From Paenibacillus sp. PL91 (GTDB lineage Bacteria; Bacillota; Bacilli; Paenibacillales; Paenibacillaceae), in NCBI RefSeq assembly GCF_012935325.2, contig NZ_JABBYG020000002.1, positions 310,001 to 374,000 of the forward strand: 64,000 nucleotides of DNA, written 5' to 3'. Every line of letters starts with the position of its first letter. The first letter of the stretch is position 1. Shown here piece by piece: positions 31,272-41,107 of the stretch. The translations under genes were made by a program, and so were the position numbers. The notes under the pieces were generated by a model. It worked only from the letters and a program-made list of their open reading frames with translations. It had not been told where the DNA came from and ran no database searches.

Positions 31272-33326
31272 CTAGTCCAGCTGTTCTCCCTGAAAAAATT
31301 GATCCTTCGCGAGCACGCTCCGTACTCTAGCATAGGACTCATTTGACCAAAAATCGTCACGCTCCGTTAGTTCAGCCGCATCGTCTCTAGCAAGCTCCAG
31401 CACCTCGTAATCGGCTACCATATCCGCCAAACGGAACTCCGGCAGCCCGCTCTGCTTTGTGCCAAAAAAGTCGCCAGGGCCGCGAATTTCAAGATCGCGC
31501 CGCGATACCTCAAAACCGTCATCCGTATCCGTCATCACCTTCATCCGCTCTTTACCGGTTTCCGATTTTGGATCAGCAACAAGAATACAATGCGATTGAT
31601 GCTCGCCACGGCCTACTCGGCCTCTAAGCTGATGCAGCTGAGACAAGCCAAATCGCTCAGCGTCCATAATAATCATGAGCGTCGCATTCGGAACGTCGAC
31701 ACCGACCTCAACAACCGTCGTCGCGACAAGCACATGCGTCTCGTTCGCGCCGAAAGCGCCCATAACCGTTTCCTTCTCGGCAGCAGAAAGCCGGCCGTGC
31801 AGTAGCCCTACGCGCAAGTCTGGAAAGGATTGCTGCGTTTGCACGTATAGGTCAATCGCATTTTGCACATCGAGCTTCTCCGATTCTTCAATCAGCGGAC
31901 AAATGATATACGCCTGACGCCCCTTGCTAACTTCTTTGCGAATAAAGCCAAGCACGCGCTCCATCATGCTGTGCTTCACCCAATACGTTTTGATCGGCTT
32001 CCGACCATGCGGCCGCTCGCGAATCGTCGATACATCCATATCTCCGAACGCCGTAATCGCCATCGTTCTTGGGATAGGCGTTGCCGTCATCGTCAGCACA
32101 TCGGGATTCATTCCTTTGCGCCGCAGCACGCTTCGTTGATTTACGCCGAATCGATGCTGCTCATCGACGACAACAAGCCCCAGACTCCGAAAGAAAACAT
32201 CTTCTTGTATAAGTGCATGCGTTCCGACTGCAATATCGATGATTCCCATCTGAAGACCGGCAAGCACGTCTCTCCGCTTCTTCTCCGTAAGGCTTCCAGT
32301 CAGCAAGGCAACCTGGATACCCAGTTCAGCAAACATTCTCGTTAGTGAGCGCATGTGCTGATCCGCCAATATTTCAGTCGGCACCATTAGTGCTCCTTGA
32401 TGGCCTGATTTAACCGCAACGTACAAAGCGATGGCTGCAACTACCGTTTTGCCGGAACCAACATCACCCTGGAGCAGACGATTCATGCATGACAGCCTTC
32501 TCATATCCACGCATATCTCATTAACGACCTTCTTCTGGGCATCGGTCAGCTCAAACGGAAGCGTAGCAGCGAACTTGCGAATCGTCTCGCTCTCGATCTG
32601 ATGCGCAATGCCGTCATTGCGCTTGCGATTAAGCGCCCGATAGGCCTGCAGCTTCAGCTGGAAAAGAAACAGCTCTTCGTACACAAGTCGTTTGCGGGCA
32701 GCTTGTCCTTCCTTTGTGTCATCCGGCAAATGAATGCGCTCAACCGCATCGCGCCTTGCCATCAGATCATGCTGGCGCACCAGCTCATGCGGCAGCATCT
32801 CTTCAATCATCGCTCCGTACTGCGTCAACGCTTGGCGTATCGTCTTACGTATCCATGTCTGCGTAATGCTTCCGCCAACCGAATAAACCGGCTGCAGCGT
32901 TCCAGACTTCGCTGCCCCGCCGCTTCCCGGAAACTCCGAGTCCGATATCGTCATTTGCAGCCGCTGCTGCTCCCATTTGCCCGTGAGCATAATTTCCCGC
33001 CCGATTACAAGCTGATCCTGAAGGAAATGACGATTGAACCAAACGGCCGTAACCAGCCATTGTCCAACCTCTACCTTGCAAGTCAGTCTCGACTTGCCCT
33101 TCCCGTAGCGCTGCAGGAGGGGAACGCCCCGAACATGCCCCAGCACCGTGACCTTCTCGCCTTCCTTCACGTCGGTAAGCTCACGAATGCGGTAATCCTC
33201 ATATCGAAACGGAAAATAATCGAGTAAATCCGCAACTGTTCTCACGCCAAAGGCGTGAAGCTCCTCTTCCTTAGGAGCGCTCACGCCTTTGATTTGCCGA
33301 ACAGAAATTTGATCCAGCGTCATCAT
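31272..33326 (-). CDS. recG: ATP-dependent DNA helicase RecG
   Basis: 684 aa, normal for RecG. Wedge/OB domain in the first third, then the helicase core: Walker A LQGDVGSGKTVVA, motif II VVDEQHRFG, TATPIPRT, and motif VI QLRGRVGRGEHQS. Remodels stalled forks and branched DNA. ATG 33326, behind AGGATG, is preferred over 33386, which would overlap degV by 56 bases. Four bases separate it from degV. Confidence 0.97.
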   Translation of the reverse strand: MMTLDQISVRQIKGVSAPKEEELHAFGVRTVADLLDYFPFRYEDYRIRELTDVKEGEKVTVLGHVRGVPLLQRYGKGKSRLTCKVEVGQWLVTAVWFNRHFLQDQLVIGREIMLTGKWEQQRLQMTISDSEFPGSGGAAKSGTLQPVYSVGGSITQTWIRKTIRQALTQYGAMIEEMLPHELVRQHDLMARRDAVERIHLPDDTKEGQAARKRLVYEELFLFQLKLQAYRALNRKRNDGIAHQIESETIRKFAATLPFELTDAQKKVVNEICVDMRRLSCMNRLLQGDVGSGKTVVAAIALYVAVKSGHQGALMVPTEILADQHMRSLTRMFAELGIQVALLTGSLTEKKRRDVLAGLQMGIIDIAVGTHALIQEDVFFRSLGLVVVDEQHRFGVNQRSVLRRKGMNPDVLTMTATPIPRTMAITAFGDMDVSTIRERPHGRKPIKTYWVKHSMMERVLGFIRKEVSKGRQAYIICPLIEESEKLDVQNAIDLYVQTQQSFPDLRVGLLHGRLSAAEKETVMGAFGANETHVLVATTVVEVGVDVPNATLMIIMDAERFGLSQLHQLRGRVGRGEHQSHCILVADPKSETGKERMKVMTDTDDGFEVSRRDLEIRGPGDFFGTKQSGLPEFRLADMVADYEVLELARDDAAELTERDDFWSNESYARVRSVLAKDQFFQGEQLD

Positions 33327-33330
33327 TCTA

Positions 33331-34188
33331 TCACATCCTGTACATAAACACGGCCGATGCGCCAGGTCCCGTATGGGTGCCAACAACCGCGCCTATTGTC
33401 GTCCAGCCAATGGCTTGCACATTGAACTGGCTCTTCAGAAGCGCTAACAGCTCCTCTGCCCCTTCCTTACGGAAAGAGTAGGCCATTGTGAGGCCAACCG
33501 GCTCATCGCCGTACGTCTGCTTCAGCAGCTCGACGATACGTGCCATCGCCTTCTTTGAGCCGCGCACCTTATCTACCGCAAGCACAACGCCATCCTTGTC
33601 CAAGGATAGAATAGGCTTTATGTTTAAAATCGAACCGATCAGCGCTGAAGCTTTGCCAATCCGTCCGCCCTTTTGCAAATACTCAAGTGTATCCACTAAA
33701 AAATATAAATTCGTATCGCGCTCTAATTGCTCAATGGCCTCGATTATCCGTTCCTTCGATTCGCCTGCCTGTGCCATTTCAGCCGCTTTCACGACGCGCA
33801 TCCCAAAGCCAAAGGAAGCCGATCTGGAGTCCAACACTGTAATATCCGACTCTTCTTCGAGCATCGACTGCGCAATAACAGCCGATTGATAAGTTCCGCT
33901 GAGCGCCGCAGAGAGATGAAGCGAAATAATAGGCGACTCAGCGTCTTCCGCAAGCAGACGCTCGTATACGTCTGAGAATTCCATTGGCGATGGCTGCGAT
34001 GTCGTAGGAAGCGCAGAAGAATGTGCCAGCTTCTCATAGAACTCCTCAGAAGTAATCGTCACGGCATCCAGAAACGTTTCTTCGCCGAAGAGTACTTTAA
34101 GGGGGACTATTGTAATTCCCAAGCGTTCTCTAATTTCCTTTGGAACGTCCGCCGTGCTATCCGTTACTATTCTGACCTTCCCCAACAT
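33331..34188 (-). CDS. DegV family fatty-acid-binding protein (FakB-like)
   Basis: 285 aa DegV fold: KVRIVTDSTADVPKE at the start, LSAALSGTYQSA loop, VLDSRSASFGFG, and LEYLQKGGRIGKASALIG. DegV proteins bind fatty acids; FakB members present them to FakA kinase. Adjacent to the DAK2-domain YloV, the FakA homologue, so the two probably form a fatty-acid kinase pair. GGGAGGGG before ATG 34188 supports this start. Confidence 0.9.
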   Translation of the reverse strand: MLGKVRIVTDSTADVPKEIRERLGITIVPLKVLFGEETFLDAVTITSEEFYEKLAHSSALPTTSQPSPMEFSDVYERLLAEDAESPIISLHLSAALSGTYQSAVIAQSMLEEESDITVLDSRSASFGFGMRVVKAAEMAQAGESKERIIEAIEQLERDTNLYFLVDTLEYLQKGGRIGKASALIGSILNIKPILSLDKDGVVLAVDKVRGSKKAMARIVELLKQTYGDEPVGLTMAYSFRKEGAEELLALLKSQFNVQAIGWTTIGAVVGTHTGPGASAVFMYRM

Positions 34189-34218
34189 AACCCCTCCCAG
34201 CATTAAAACGACTGCAAT

Positions 34219-35988
34219 TTATTCCAATGCAAAAACATAAGGATACAGCGGCTGTCCGCCCTTTTGCACTTCCAGCTCCAGCTCAGGATACTGCTCCCCG
34301 ATCCATTCGCATAGCGACGCCGTCTCTGCAGCATCTGCTTCCTCGCCGGTAAGAATCGTCAGCAAATCTCCGCCTGTGCTCAGCATGCTAGCGATAAGCG
34401 ATTGGCAGGCCTCCAGCAGATCAGCGTTAGACACGACAATCGTTTTTTCCTTGATCCCGATGAAGTGGCCCGCGCGAATATCCACGCCTTCAATCGTCGT
34501 ATCTCGCACAGCCTTCGTCACTTGTCCAGAGAGCACCTGCTCCGCCGCATTTTTCATCCATGAACTATTTCGCTCAGCCGTTTCATCTTCCTTGAAAGCG
34601 AGAACTGCCGCTAACCCCTGCGGTATCGTACGCGTCGGAATGACTGTGACGCTGCGCTCGCTTAGCTCGGCAGCCTGCTCCGCCGCCAAAATAATGTTTC
34701 CGTTATTCGGGAGGATATAAATATGCTCCGCGGACAAAGCCTTGATTGCTTTTACGAAATCCTCCGTGCTTGGATTCATCGTCTGCCCGCCGGACAATAC
34801 CGTATCGACTTCATTTTCCAGAAAAATATCCGCGATACCCTCGCCTAGTGCCACGGCGATGATGCCAAATGGTGCCTTCTCAAATACTTGGCCCGGCGGA
34901 GTGACTGGAACGGCCTGCCCTGCTAGCAGTTCAGCCGCTGAAAAATCTGCAATAGTAGAGTTTTCTTGCTCATGCTCAAGCAAATCACGATGCTGCTCAC
35001 GCATGTTGAGAATATGAATATCCGTCAATTCACCGTAAGGTAGAGATAGATTGAGCACGTCTCCAGGCTTGCGCGTGTGAACATGCACTTTAATAATATC
35101 GTCTTCAGTTATGACTAGTATGGAGTCTCCGTCTTTTCCAAGCGCTCGTTTGTAAGCGGATTCATCAAAAAACGCTCCTGTATGCCCCGATAGCTTGCGA
35201 TTGATAAAAAATTCCATATCGTATAAAAACTCAATCGCTTCCGTTGATAAGCGTGATTGCGCCGATGACAGCTCTTGCTTACGGATGATTGGCGGTGCAA
35301 CTGTCGGAACAGCGACCTCTTCCGGTGGAGCCGCTTCTGAAGCCATCGAATAGGAATCCAAATTGCCATCTAATTCCGCAAGGCTGCGCACGAAGCCTTC
35401 ATAAATAAATACGAGGCCTTGTCCGCCGGAATCTACTACGCCTACCTGCTTTAGCACTGGCAATAAATCAGGCGTGCGCTGCAAAGCTTCATGTGCCTTC
35501 TGATGCACCTCGCGCATCAATTCAACCACATCATTCGTTCTGCGGGCATATTGTACGGCATGCTTGGCAGCTTCCTTCGCGACCGTAAGAATCGTTCCTT
35601 CGACTGGCTTTACGACAGCTTTATAAGCGAGGTCAACACCGTATTGCAAAGCAGCGGCAAGCTGCGCCGTTCCCGCCTCTTCAAGACCGGCAAGCGATCT
35701 GGAGAAGCCCCGGAACAGCTGTGACAAAATAACGCCAGAGTTGCCTCTTGCGCCCATAAGCAGCCCCTTCGATAATGCTTCCGTCGCTTTTCCGATGCTG
35801 CTTGACGGCTTGTTGCGCAGTTCGCTAACGCCAGAGGACATCGTTAAGTTCATGTTTGTTCCCGTGTCGCCATCCGGCACTGGGAACACATTTAGTGCGT
35901 TAACGTACTCTGCGTTGCGCTGTAAATAATCCGCGCCGAGCAGTGCCATTGCGGCAAAATCAGATCCGTTTATAAAGCGCTTACTCAA
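34219..35988 (-). CDS. yloV: DAK2-domain protein YloV (FakA-like fatty acid kinase)
   Basis: 589 aa. The N-terminal DAK2/DhaL ATP-binding domain has NVFPVPDGDTGTNM, LLMGARGNSGVILSQL and DSGGQGLVFIYEG. Middle and C-terminal domains follow (DDIIKVHVHTRKPG, and LPNNGNIILAAEQ). Homologous to FakA, which phosphorylates fatty acids bound to FakB/DegV for phospholipid synthesis. TTG start behind GGGAGGG at eight bases. 17 bases after yloU. Confidence 0.92.
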   Translation of the reverse strand: MSKRFINGSDFAAMALLGADYLQRNAEYVNALNVFPVPDGDTGTNMNLTMSSGVSELRNKPSSSIGKATEALSKGLLMGARGNSGVILSQLFRGFSRSLAGLEEAGTAQLAAALQYGVDLAYKAVVKPVEGTILTVAKEAAKHAVQYARRTNDVVELMREVHQKAHEALQRTPDLLPVLKQVGVVDSGGQGLVFIYEGFVRSLAELDGNLDSYSMASEAAPPEEVAVPTVAPPIIRKQELSSAQSRLSTEAIEFLYDMEFFINRKLSGHTGAFFDESAYKRALGKDGDSILVITEDDIIKVHVHTRKPGDVLNLSLPYGELTDIHILNMREQHRDLLEHEQENSTIADFSAAELLAGQAVPVTPPGQVFEKAPFGIIAVALGEGIADIFLENEVDTVLSGGQTMNPSTEDFVKAIKALSAEHIYILPNNGNIILAAEQAAELSERSVTVIPTRTIPQGLAAVLAFKEDETAERNSSWMKNAAEQVLSGQVTKAVRDTTIEGVDIRAGHFIGIKEKTIVVSNADLLEACQSLIASMLSTGGDLLTILTGEEADAAETASLCEWIGEQYPELELEVQKGGQPLYPYVFALE

Positions 35989-36005
35989 CGAAATTTCCCT
36001 CCCTG

Positions 36006-36365
36006 TTACTTAAGTACCCTGACATCTTGCACAATTATATGGACTTCTTCCACTTGTAGACCGATTACGTCATTCAGCACATATTTCACCTTGGATTGAA
36101 TGTTATGCGCTACTTCGGAAATTTTCGTTCCATAGCTCACGATGATGTAGAGGTCGATATGCAGCTTTTCATTTTCGCGCCTAACTTCGACGCCGCGGGT
36201 CAAATTATCCCGTCCGAGCAACTCGGCAATTCCGTCCTTCAACTGTTTGCGGGAAGCCATTCCGACAAGTCCATAACAATCCATGGCCGCAGAGCCGGCA
36301 ATAATGGCTATGCAATGATCTGAGACATGTATGGAACCTAATTCGGTGCTTAGCTGCAGAGGCAT
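36006..36365 (-). CDS. yloU: Asp23/Gls24-family envelope protein YloU
   Basis: 119 aa. Conserved Asp23 core: IHVSDHCIAIIAGSAA, CYGLVGMAS, HIDLYIIVSYGTKISEVA, and KYVLNDVIGLQVEEVHIIVQ. Cytoplasmic/membrane-associated stress-envelope proteins. First gene of the yloU-yloV-degV-recG run. It is divergent from rpmB across about 300 bases, where AT-rich promoter sequence is likely but no clear -35/-10 pair was fixed. Confidence 0.92.
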   Translation of the reverse strand: MPLQLSTELGSIHVSDHCIAIIAGSAAMDCYGLVGMASRKQLKDGIAELLGRDNLTRGVEVRRENEKLHIDLYIIVSYGTKISEVAHNIQSKVKYVLNDVIGLQVEEVHIIVQDVRVLK

Positions 36366-36659
36366 GGAAATACACTCCCTTACTGTATATATTATGGACT
36401 ACGTTCATTGTACTATAAACGGGACCTTTATAGAAGTCCGTTCAATAAATCCAGTATTTCTGCGTCATTACTAGCTTTGAAAGCGATGTGCAACAATGTT
36501 GTCCATATATTTAGGTTGAATAGAACCGATGTTTATGATACGATATTCAAGTGTGTTTAAATGTTATTTCGCTTACGAATGAAGTTTTCCTCACGCATAA
36601 CGAAGCCATTGTTAAATGGAATCAGTTTTGCTCTAGCAAGACTTAAAGGAGGTGTAGTC

Positions 36660-36848
36660 ATGTCCCGCAAATGTTTTCTTACAGGTAAAGCACCTGGTAA
36701 AGGTAACAACGTTTCCCACGCAAACAACAAAACACGTCGTTCTTGGGGCGTAAACGTGCAAAAGGTTCGCATCTTGGTTGACGGTAAACCAAAACGTGTT
36801 TATGTCAGCACTCGCGCACTGAAAGCTGGTAAAGTTACCCGCGTATAA
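36660..36848 (+). CDS. rpmB: 50S ribosomal protein L28
   Basis: 62 aa, full length. [20 protein letters not shown] head, [13 protein letters not shown], and [16 protein letters not shown] end. Only one cysteine, so this is the non-zinc type. AAAGGAGGTG before the ATG. Monocistronic on the plus strand among minus-strand genes, as in Bacillus. Confidence 0.98.
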   Translation: MSRKCFLTGKAPGKGNNVSHANNKTRRSWGVNVQKVRILVDGKPKRVYVSTRALKAGKVTRV

Positions 36849-36868
36849 TGATGGCTTTGGCCATAGAC

Positions 36869-36896
36869 AAAAGCACCTGAGCGCTCAGGTGCTTTT
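36869..36896. terminator. bidirectional terminator between rpmB and spoVM
   Basis: AAAAGCACCTGAGC and its exact complement with no loop gap; T-runs form on both strands, ending rpmB and spoVM. Confidence 0.9.
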
Positions 36897-36946
36897 CTTT
36901 TACTTTTCATACGATCACGGCCGAAGGGTGCCCTGCAGCATCTGAC

Positions 36947-37027
36947 CTAATTTTTTTGGAAGGTATTCAAAATCGCCTTTACGAACCCGCCCAAAAATTT
37001 AGGCAGTTTGATTGTATAAAATTTCAT
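36947..37027 (-). CDS. spoVM: stage V sporulation protein M (SpoVM)
   Basis: 26 aa amphipathic peptide beginning MKFYTIKLPKFLGGFVKAIL, with the invariant Pro9. It recognises convex membrane of the forespore and anchors the SpoIVA coat base; required for cortex formation. GAGGAGGGATGAGGC precedes the ATG. Its place between rpmB and rpe is the same as in Bacillus. The short tail (NTFQKN) differs from Bacillus. Confidence 0.97.
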   Translation of the reverse strand: MKFYTIKLPKFLGGFVKAILNTFQKN

Positions 37028-37159
37028 GCCTCATCCCTCCTCAGACACGCTCATCGAATTAATCCGTGACAAAATTCCTACGCTCATGTAAACATCCTAT
37101 GCGTTATCAGTTCGTCCTATTCCATCGTGAGCTAGTGAAGCGAGGGGACTACAAGCCCA

Positions 37160-37423
37160 TTATTGTGTCTGATTATCTCTCAAAAAGATAAAAGCAGCAA
37201 CAACAACAGCGATTAGCAAATAAAATATGATCGCCAGAACGAAGAAAGTAATCCGCAGCCCGACCGTCTCAAACCTCCGAAAGAAACGTATGCCTATGTA
37301 TAGGGCAAGCAAAGAGAATAGATATCGATAAATTTCCGTCAGCATCGAGAAAATCGCCAGCATCAGGCCTGCAAGAAAGGTGTAGCCGAGCAGCCAGAAC
37401 GTAGTTTTCAACTTCTCGTTCAT
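37160..37423 (-). CDS. small membrane protein, 87 aa
   Basis: Three hydrophobic segments (about residues 8-26, 31-46 and 55-80) and a short polar tail RDNQTQ. No family recognised. ATG 37423 follows a GGGGCGGG region; the longer ORF would run into rpe. It lies between rpe and spoVM, where Bacillus subtilis has thiN. It is probably transcribed with rpe, from which it is 10 bases away. Confidence 0.7.
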   Translation of the reverse strand: MNEKLKTTFWLLGYTFLAGLMLAIFSMLTEIYRYLFSLLALYIGIRFFRRFETVGLRITFFVLAIIFYLLIAVVVAAFIFLRDNQTQ

Positions 37424-37433
37424 GCGCCCGCCC

Positions 37434-38078
37434 CTATCGTAATACCGCGATTGCCGCGGCAAGATCGTTCTCTGCAAATACGGCATTCCCCGCAACAAGC
37501 ACATTAGCTCCAGCCTCGCGGATGACCGCTGCGGTCGTCTTGTTAACGCCTCCGTCAACCTGAACATGCACCTCGTCCAGGCCCTGCTCCTCCAGCATAG
37601 CGCGCAGCTGGCGCAGCTTTACCAGTGAGTACGGAATGAACTTTTGTCCCCCGAAGCCTGGATTTACCGTCATAATGAGCACGAGATCAAGATCATGCAA
37701 AATAGGCTCGAGCACGGATACTGGCGTTGCTGGATTAATGGCTACGCCAACCGGAAGCCCCTTCTCTTTTATATAATGTACCGTTCTATGCAAATGCACG
37801 CACGCCTCGGCATGAATCGTAATGCGGTCAGCTCCAGCGGCTATATAGTCTGCAATAGACAGCTCTGGACGCTCGATCATGAGATGAACATCGAACGGCA
37901 GCTTTGTCGCTGAACGTACCGCAGAAATGACTGGCGGGCCAAAAGTAAGATTGGGAACAAAATGACCGTCCATCACGTCAATGTGAATCCAGTCCGCTCC
38001 AGCCGCATCCACGGCTTTAATTTCTTCACCTAGTCGTGCAAAATCTGCTGATAATATGGAAGGTGCAATAATAGTCAT
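37434..38078 (-). CDS. rpe: ribulose-phosphate 3-epimerase
   Basis: 214 aa TIM-barrel enzyme interconverting ribulose-5-P and xylulose-5-P in the pentose phosphate pathway. Signatures: [48 protein letters not shown], and [10 protein letters not shown]. Its ribosome site (GGAGG) overlaps the end of rsgA, six bases away. Confidence 0.97.
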   Translation of the reverse strand: MTIIAPSILSADFARLGEEIKAVDAAGADWIHIDVMDGHFVPNLTFGPPVISAVRSATKLPFDVHLMIERPELSIADYIAAGADRITIHAEACVHLHRTVHYIKEKGLPVGVAINPATPVSVLEPILHDLDLVLIMTVNPGFGGQKFIPYSLVKLRQLRAMLEEQGLDEVHVQVDGGVNKTTAAVIREAGANVLVAGNAVFAENDLAAAIAVLR

Positions 38079-38083
38079 CGTGT

Positions 38084-39049
38084 TTAGTACCTCCGTTTTT
38101 TTTCTTTCATCTCAGCTAGAAACAGGAGGTAGTGATCATGCCTGCTTTTCTCAATTGTGCCGCTCTCAACCGCAGCGAGCACCGCACAGCCTGGCTCATG
38201 CACATGCGTACAGCCTCTAAACTTGCAATCTGGAGAGAGCTCTCGCATCTCGATAAAGCAATAGCCTAGATCCTCGATCCCTAGTTCCTGAAAATCCAGC
38301 TGGCTAAATCCGGGTGTATCCGCAACTAAGCCGCCGCCGATTTCAATGAGCTCAACATGCCTGGTTGTGTGCTTGCCGCGACCAAGTCTATTGCTGATTT
38401 CGTTGGTCTCGAGCTCCAGACCGGGCACGATCGCATTAAGAAGCGACGACTTCCCAACGCCTGATTGACCGGCGAATACCGCCAAATGGCCCTTCAGCCT
38501 CTCTTGAAACGGGGCAATCCCTTCGCCAAGACGGGAGCTTGTCCCATATACCTCATAGCCGAGGGCACGGTATATACGATTAACAGAGGCGGCCGCAGCC
38601 CGCGCCTCCTCTGTTTCCAAACCGTCATTTTCCAAATCCTGCTTGCTTAAGCAAAGAACCGCCGTAATGCCCGCATGCTCAATATGCACAAGAAACTTAT
38701 CGAGCAGCTGCAAATTAAGCGCCGGCTCCGTCACCGAAAAAACGAGAATCGCCAAGTCGATATTAGCTACAGGAGGACGGATAAGCTCCGACCTGCGAGG
38801 AAGGAGCTCCTCAACGGTTCCCTCCCCATTCTCAGTCAGGCTGTACATAACCACATCGCCAACGAGCGGAGTAAGGCCTCTATTTTTAAAAACGCCCCTG
38901 GCACGGCATTGGATCGTTACAGAGTCCGATGCCGTATTTTCCGCTCGCACATAGTAATATCCGCTGAGCGCTTTTACAATCGTGCCTTTGAGATGACCTT
39001 CTTTGCTGTTATGGCTGCTGTTGCTGTTGCTCTTCTTCAACTGGCTCAT
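38084..39049 (-). CDS. rsgA: ribosome small subunit-dependent GTPase RsgA (YloQ/CpgA)
   Basis: 321 aa circularly permuted GTPase. OB fold first ([15 protein letters not shown]), then G4 CLSKQDLE, G1 [16 protein letters not shown]3 DTPGFSQ and the zinc knuckle [16 protein letters not shown]. Assists late 30S maturation and is a PrkC substrate in Bacillus. ATG 39049 overlaps prkC by 41 bases; no start exists closer to the OB fold. The extra Ser/Asn-rich head is translated from the same DNA as the Gln-rich end of PrkC. Confidence 0.95.
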   Translation of the reverse strand: MSQLKKSNSNSSHNSKEGHLKGTIVKALSGYYYVRAENTASDSVTIQCRARGVFKNRGLTPLVGDVVMYSLTENGEGTVEELLPRRSELIRPPVANIDLAILVFSVTEPALNLQLLDKFLVHIEHAGITAVLCLSKQDLENDGLETEEARAAAASVNRIYRALGYEVYGTSSRLGEGIAPFQERLKGHLAVFAGQSGVGKSSLLNAIVPGLELETNEISNRLGRGKHTTRHVELIEIGGGLVADTPGFSQLDFQELGIEDLGYCFIEMRELSPDCKFRGCTHVHEPGCAVLAAVESGTIEKSRHDHYLLFLAEMKEKKRRY

Positions 39050-41102
39050 CGCTTTCGGTAACCTCCGTTTGTACCGGCGCATCTGTCGCCTGCACTTCTT
39101 CACCCGGAATGGTCAAGGTGGATGATTTCGTACCCTGCAATAATTCGTCGTACGTGATCGTTTTGCTATCGATGAACTGATTGTCACGGAAGACCGTCAC
39201 TCTAGCTTCTGTATCCGGCGCAATCAGAACGGTCACAGGGAATGTTTGCGTGCTCGTAATTTGCCGTTTATCCCACTCGATATTTTCACCGCGCGCATCG
39301 GAATATTCAATTCGAATTTCACTTGTCTTGCCAGCTACAGCCGGCGAGATCGTAATGTTGAATTGGTGCTCCTTTGCATCCGCAGGCGGCCCTGAGCTTA
39401 CTCGGATCGAAATTTTTGCCCCTATAGATACAAGATCCTTCGGTTTGTACGGGTCTTGGCTAATGACAAAATCCTTCTGATGCAAATAGCTAGGTTCGTA
39501 CAAAATATCGGCGTTATCAAGCGTCAGTTGACTTGCCTTAACCATATCCTTGGCTTCATCCAAGCTTTTGCCAATTAAATTTGGCATCTTCACAGTCTCG
39601 CGGCCTTTGCTGATCATAAAATGAAATTCTACGGATTCCGGATTATATTGCTCTCCTGGCTTTGGCGACTGCTGAAGTATCGTATCCGCAGCCTCCTCGC
39701 TGAACACCGGTTCAATATCGATCTGCTCCGCTGTTATGCCTAAAGCGCCAAGCTCGTCAATCGCAGTCTGCAGCGGCTTACCTACATAGTTGCCAAGTTC
39801 CTCGAGCTGCGGTCCATCGCTGACTGTAATTTGAATTAAGGAGCCTTCTTTCACTTTCATGTTCATCTTAGATTGATTGAGTACCTGATCCTTCGGAATT
39901 TCCTTGTTATGCTCATGAAGGACCGGCTCTTCCACCTTAAGACCTGCGGCCTCAATCATTTGCCGCGCCTCGGTTTCCGGCTTGCCTACGACATATGGCA
40001 CGTCTACTTCCGCTACGTCAAGGAAGCCGAGCAGCCAGATAAAGCCCCAGATGATGAGCCCCAGCACAGCTAGCGTGACACCAACGACAGTAAGCGGCTT
40101 CTTCCAGCCTTTCGCCTTTGGAGCCAGCTCCTTATCATCGATCGCCTCTTCCTTCTTCGCTTTAATCGGCTGCTCTCGCTCCATGGGAGCTGCAGAACCG
40201 ATATCGCCGCGGATAGCAGGCATTACGCGCGTCTCTTCCAGATCGTTAACATGCGTAAACGTAATTTTGGGCTCCTTCAACCGCTCTGGGCGCATACAAG
40301 TATCCAGATCGAGCAGCATTTCATGCGCGGAGTTATAACGCTCGCTCGGATTTTTGCGCATCGCTTTAAGAACGACATTTTCCACGCTTTGCGGAATATG
40401 CGGATTAACGATACGCGGCTCCTCGAAATTTTCCTGCAAATGCTTCAAAGCTATGCTAATCGGACTTTCGCCGAGAAACGGAAGCTGTGCAGTCAGCATT
40501 TGATAGAGCACGATGCCAAGCGAATACAAATCAGACTTTTCCCCCGTATTAATTCCTTTCGCATGCTCCGGAGAAAAATAATGAACCGAGCCCATAACAG
40601 AGCCGGTCTGTGTAATCGTTGACGATGTAACCGCGCGCGCGATACCGAAGTCAGTAACCTTAACGCGCCCGTTTTTGCCAATTAATATATTATGAGGTTT
40701 AATATCGCGGTGAATAATATGGTTCTGATGCGCGTGATCAAGCGCATCTGCAATTTGCATGGCAATACGCACCGCTTCATCTGTTTGCAACGGCGCACGC
40801 TCTTGTATAATTTCATTCAAATTGTGGCCTTCAATGTATTCCATAACGATATAATGTGTATCCTCTTCTTGTCCTACATCATAAATGCTGACGACATTCG
40901 GATGAGACAGCGCAGCTGCTGACTGTGCTTCACGACGGAAACGGCGTATAAATTCCTCGTCATGCACAAATTGCTGCCGCAGCACCTTCACTGCGACCTT
41001 TCTGTTAAGCAGCACATCATGGGCTTTATATACAAGCGCCATTCCGCCGCCGCCGATACGTGTTAAAATCTCATAACGTCCGCCTAAATCCTGTCCGATC
41101 AT
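39009..41102 (-). CDS. prkC: Ser/Thr protein kinase with PASTA domains, PrkC
   Basis: 697 aa. N-terminal Hanks kinase (GGGGMALVYKAHD loop, VAVKVLR lysine, IIHRDIKPHNIL, DFGIARA), activation-loop TQTGSVMGSVHYFSPE. Basic linker, one membrane helix at about 338-362, then three extracellular PASTA domains and a Gln/Glu-rich end. Senses muropeptides and controls germination and stationary-phase functions in Bacillus. ATG 41102 has AGAGGGG at eight bases and is preferred to GTG 41111. Follows prpC directly. Confidence 0.96.
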   Translation of the reverse strand: MIGQDLGGRYEILTRIGGGGMALVYKAHDVLLNRKVAVKVLRQQFVHDEEFIRRFRREAQSAAALSHPNVVSIYDVGQEEDTHYIVMEYIEGHNLNEIIQERAPLQTDEAVRIAMQIADALDHAHQNHIIHRDIKPHNILIGKNGRVKVTDFGIARAVTSSTITQTGSVMGSVHYFSPEHAKGINTGEKSDLYSLGIVLYQMLTAQLPFLGESPISIALKHLQENFEEPRIVNPHIPQSVENVVLKAMRKNPSERYNSAHEMLLDLDTCMRPERLKEPKITFTHVNDLEETRVMPAIRGDIGSAAPMEREQPIKAKKEEAIDDKELAPKAKGWKKPLTVVGVTLAVLGLIIWGFIWLLGFLDVAEVDVPYVVGKPETEARQMIEAAGLKVEEPVLHEHNKEIPKDQVLNQSKMNMKVKEGSLIQITVSDGPQLEELGNYVGKPLQTAIDELGALGITAEQIDIEPVFSEEAADTILQQSPKPGEQYNPESVEFHFMISKGRETVKMPNLIGKSLDEAKDMVKASQLTLDNADILYEPSYLHQKDFVISQDPYKPKDLVSIGAKISIRVSSGPPADAKEHQFNITISPAVAGKTSEIRIEYSDARGENIEWDKRQITSTQTFPVTVLIAPDTEARVTVFRDNQFIDSKTITYDELLQGTKSSTLTIPGEEVQATDAPVQTEVTESDEPVEEEQQQQQP

Positions 41103-41107
41103 CCTTG

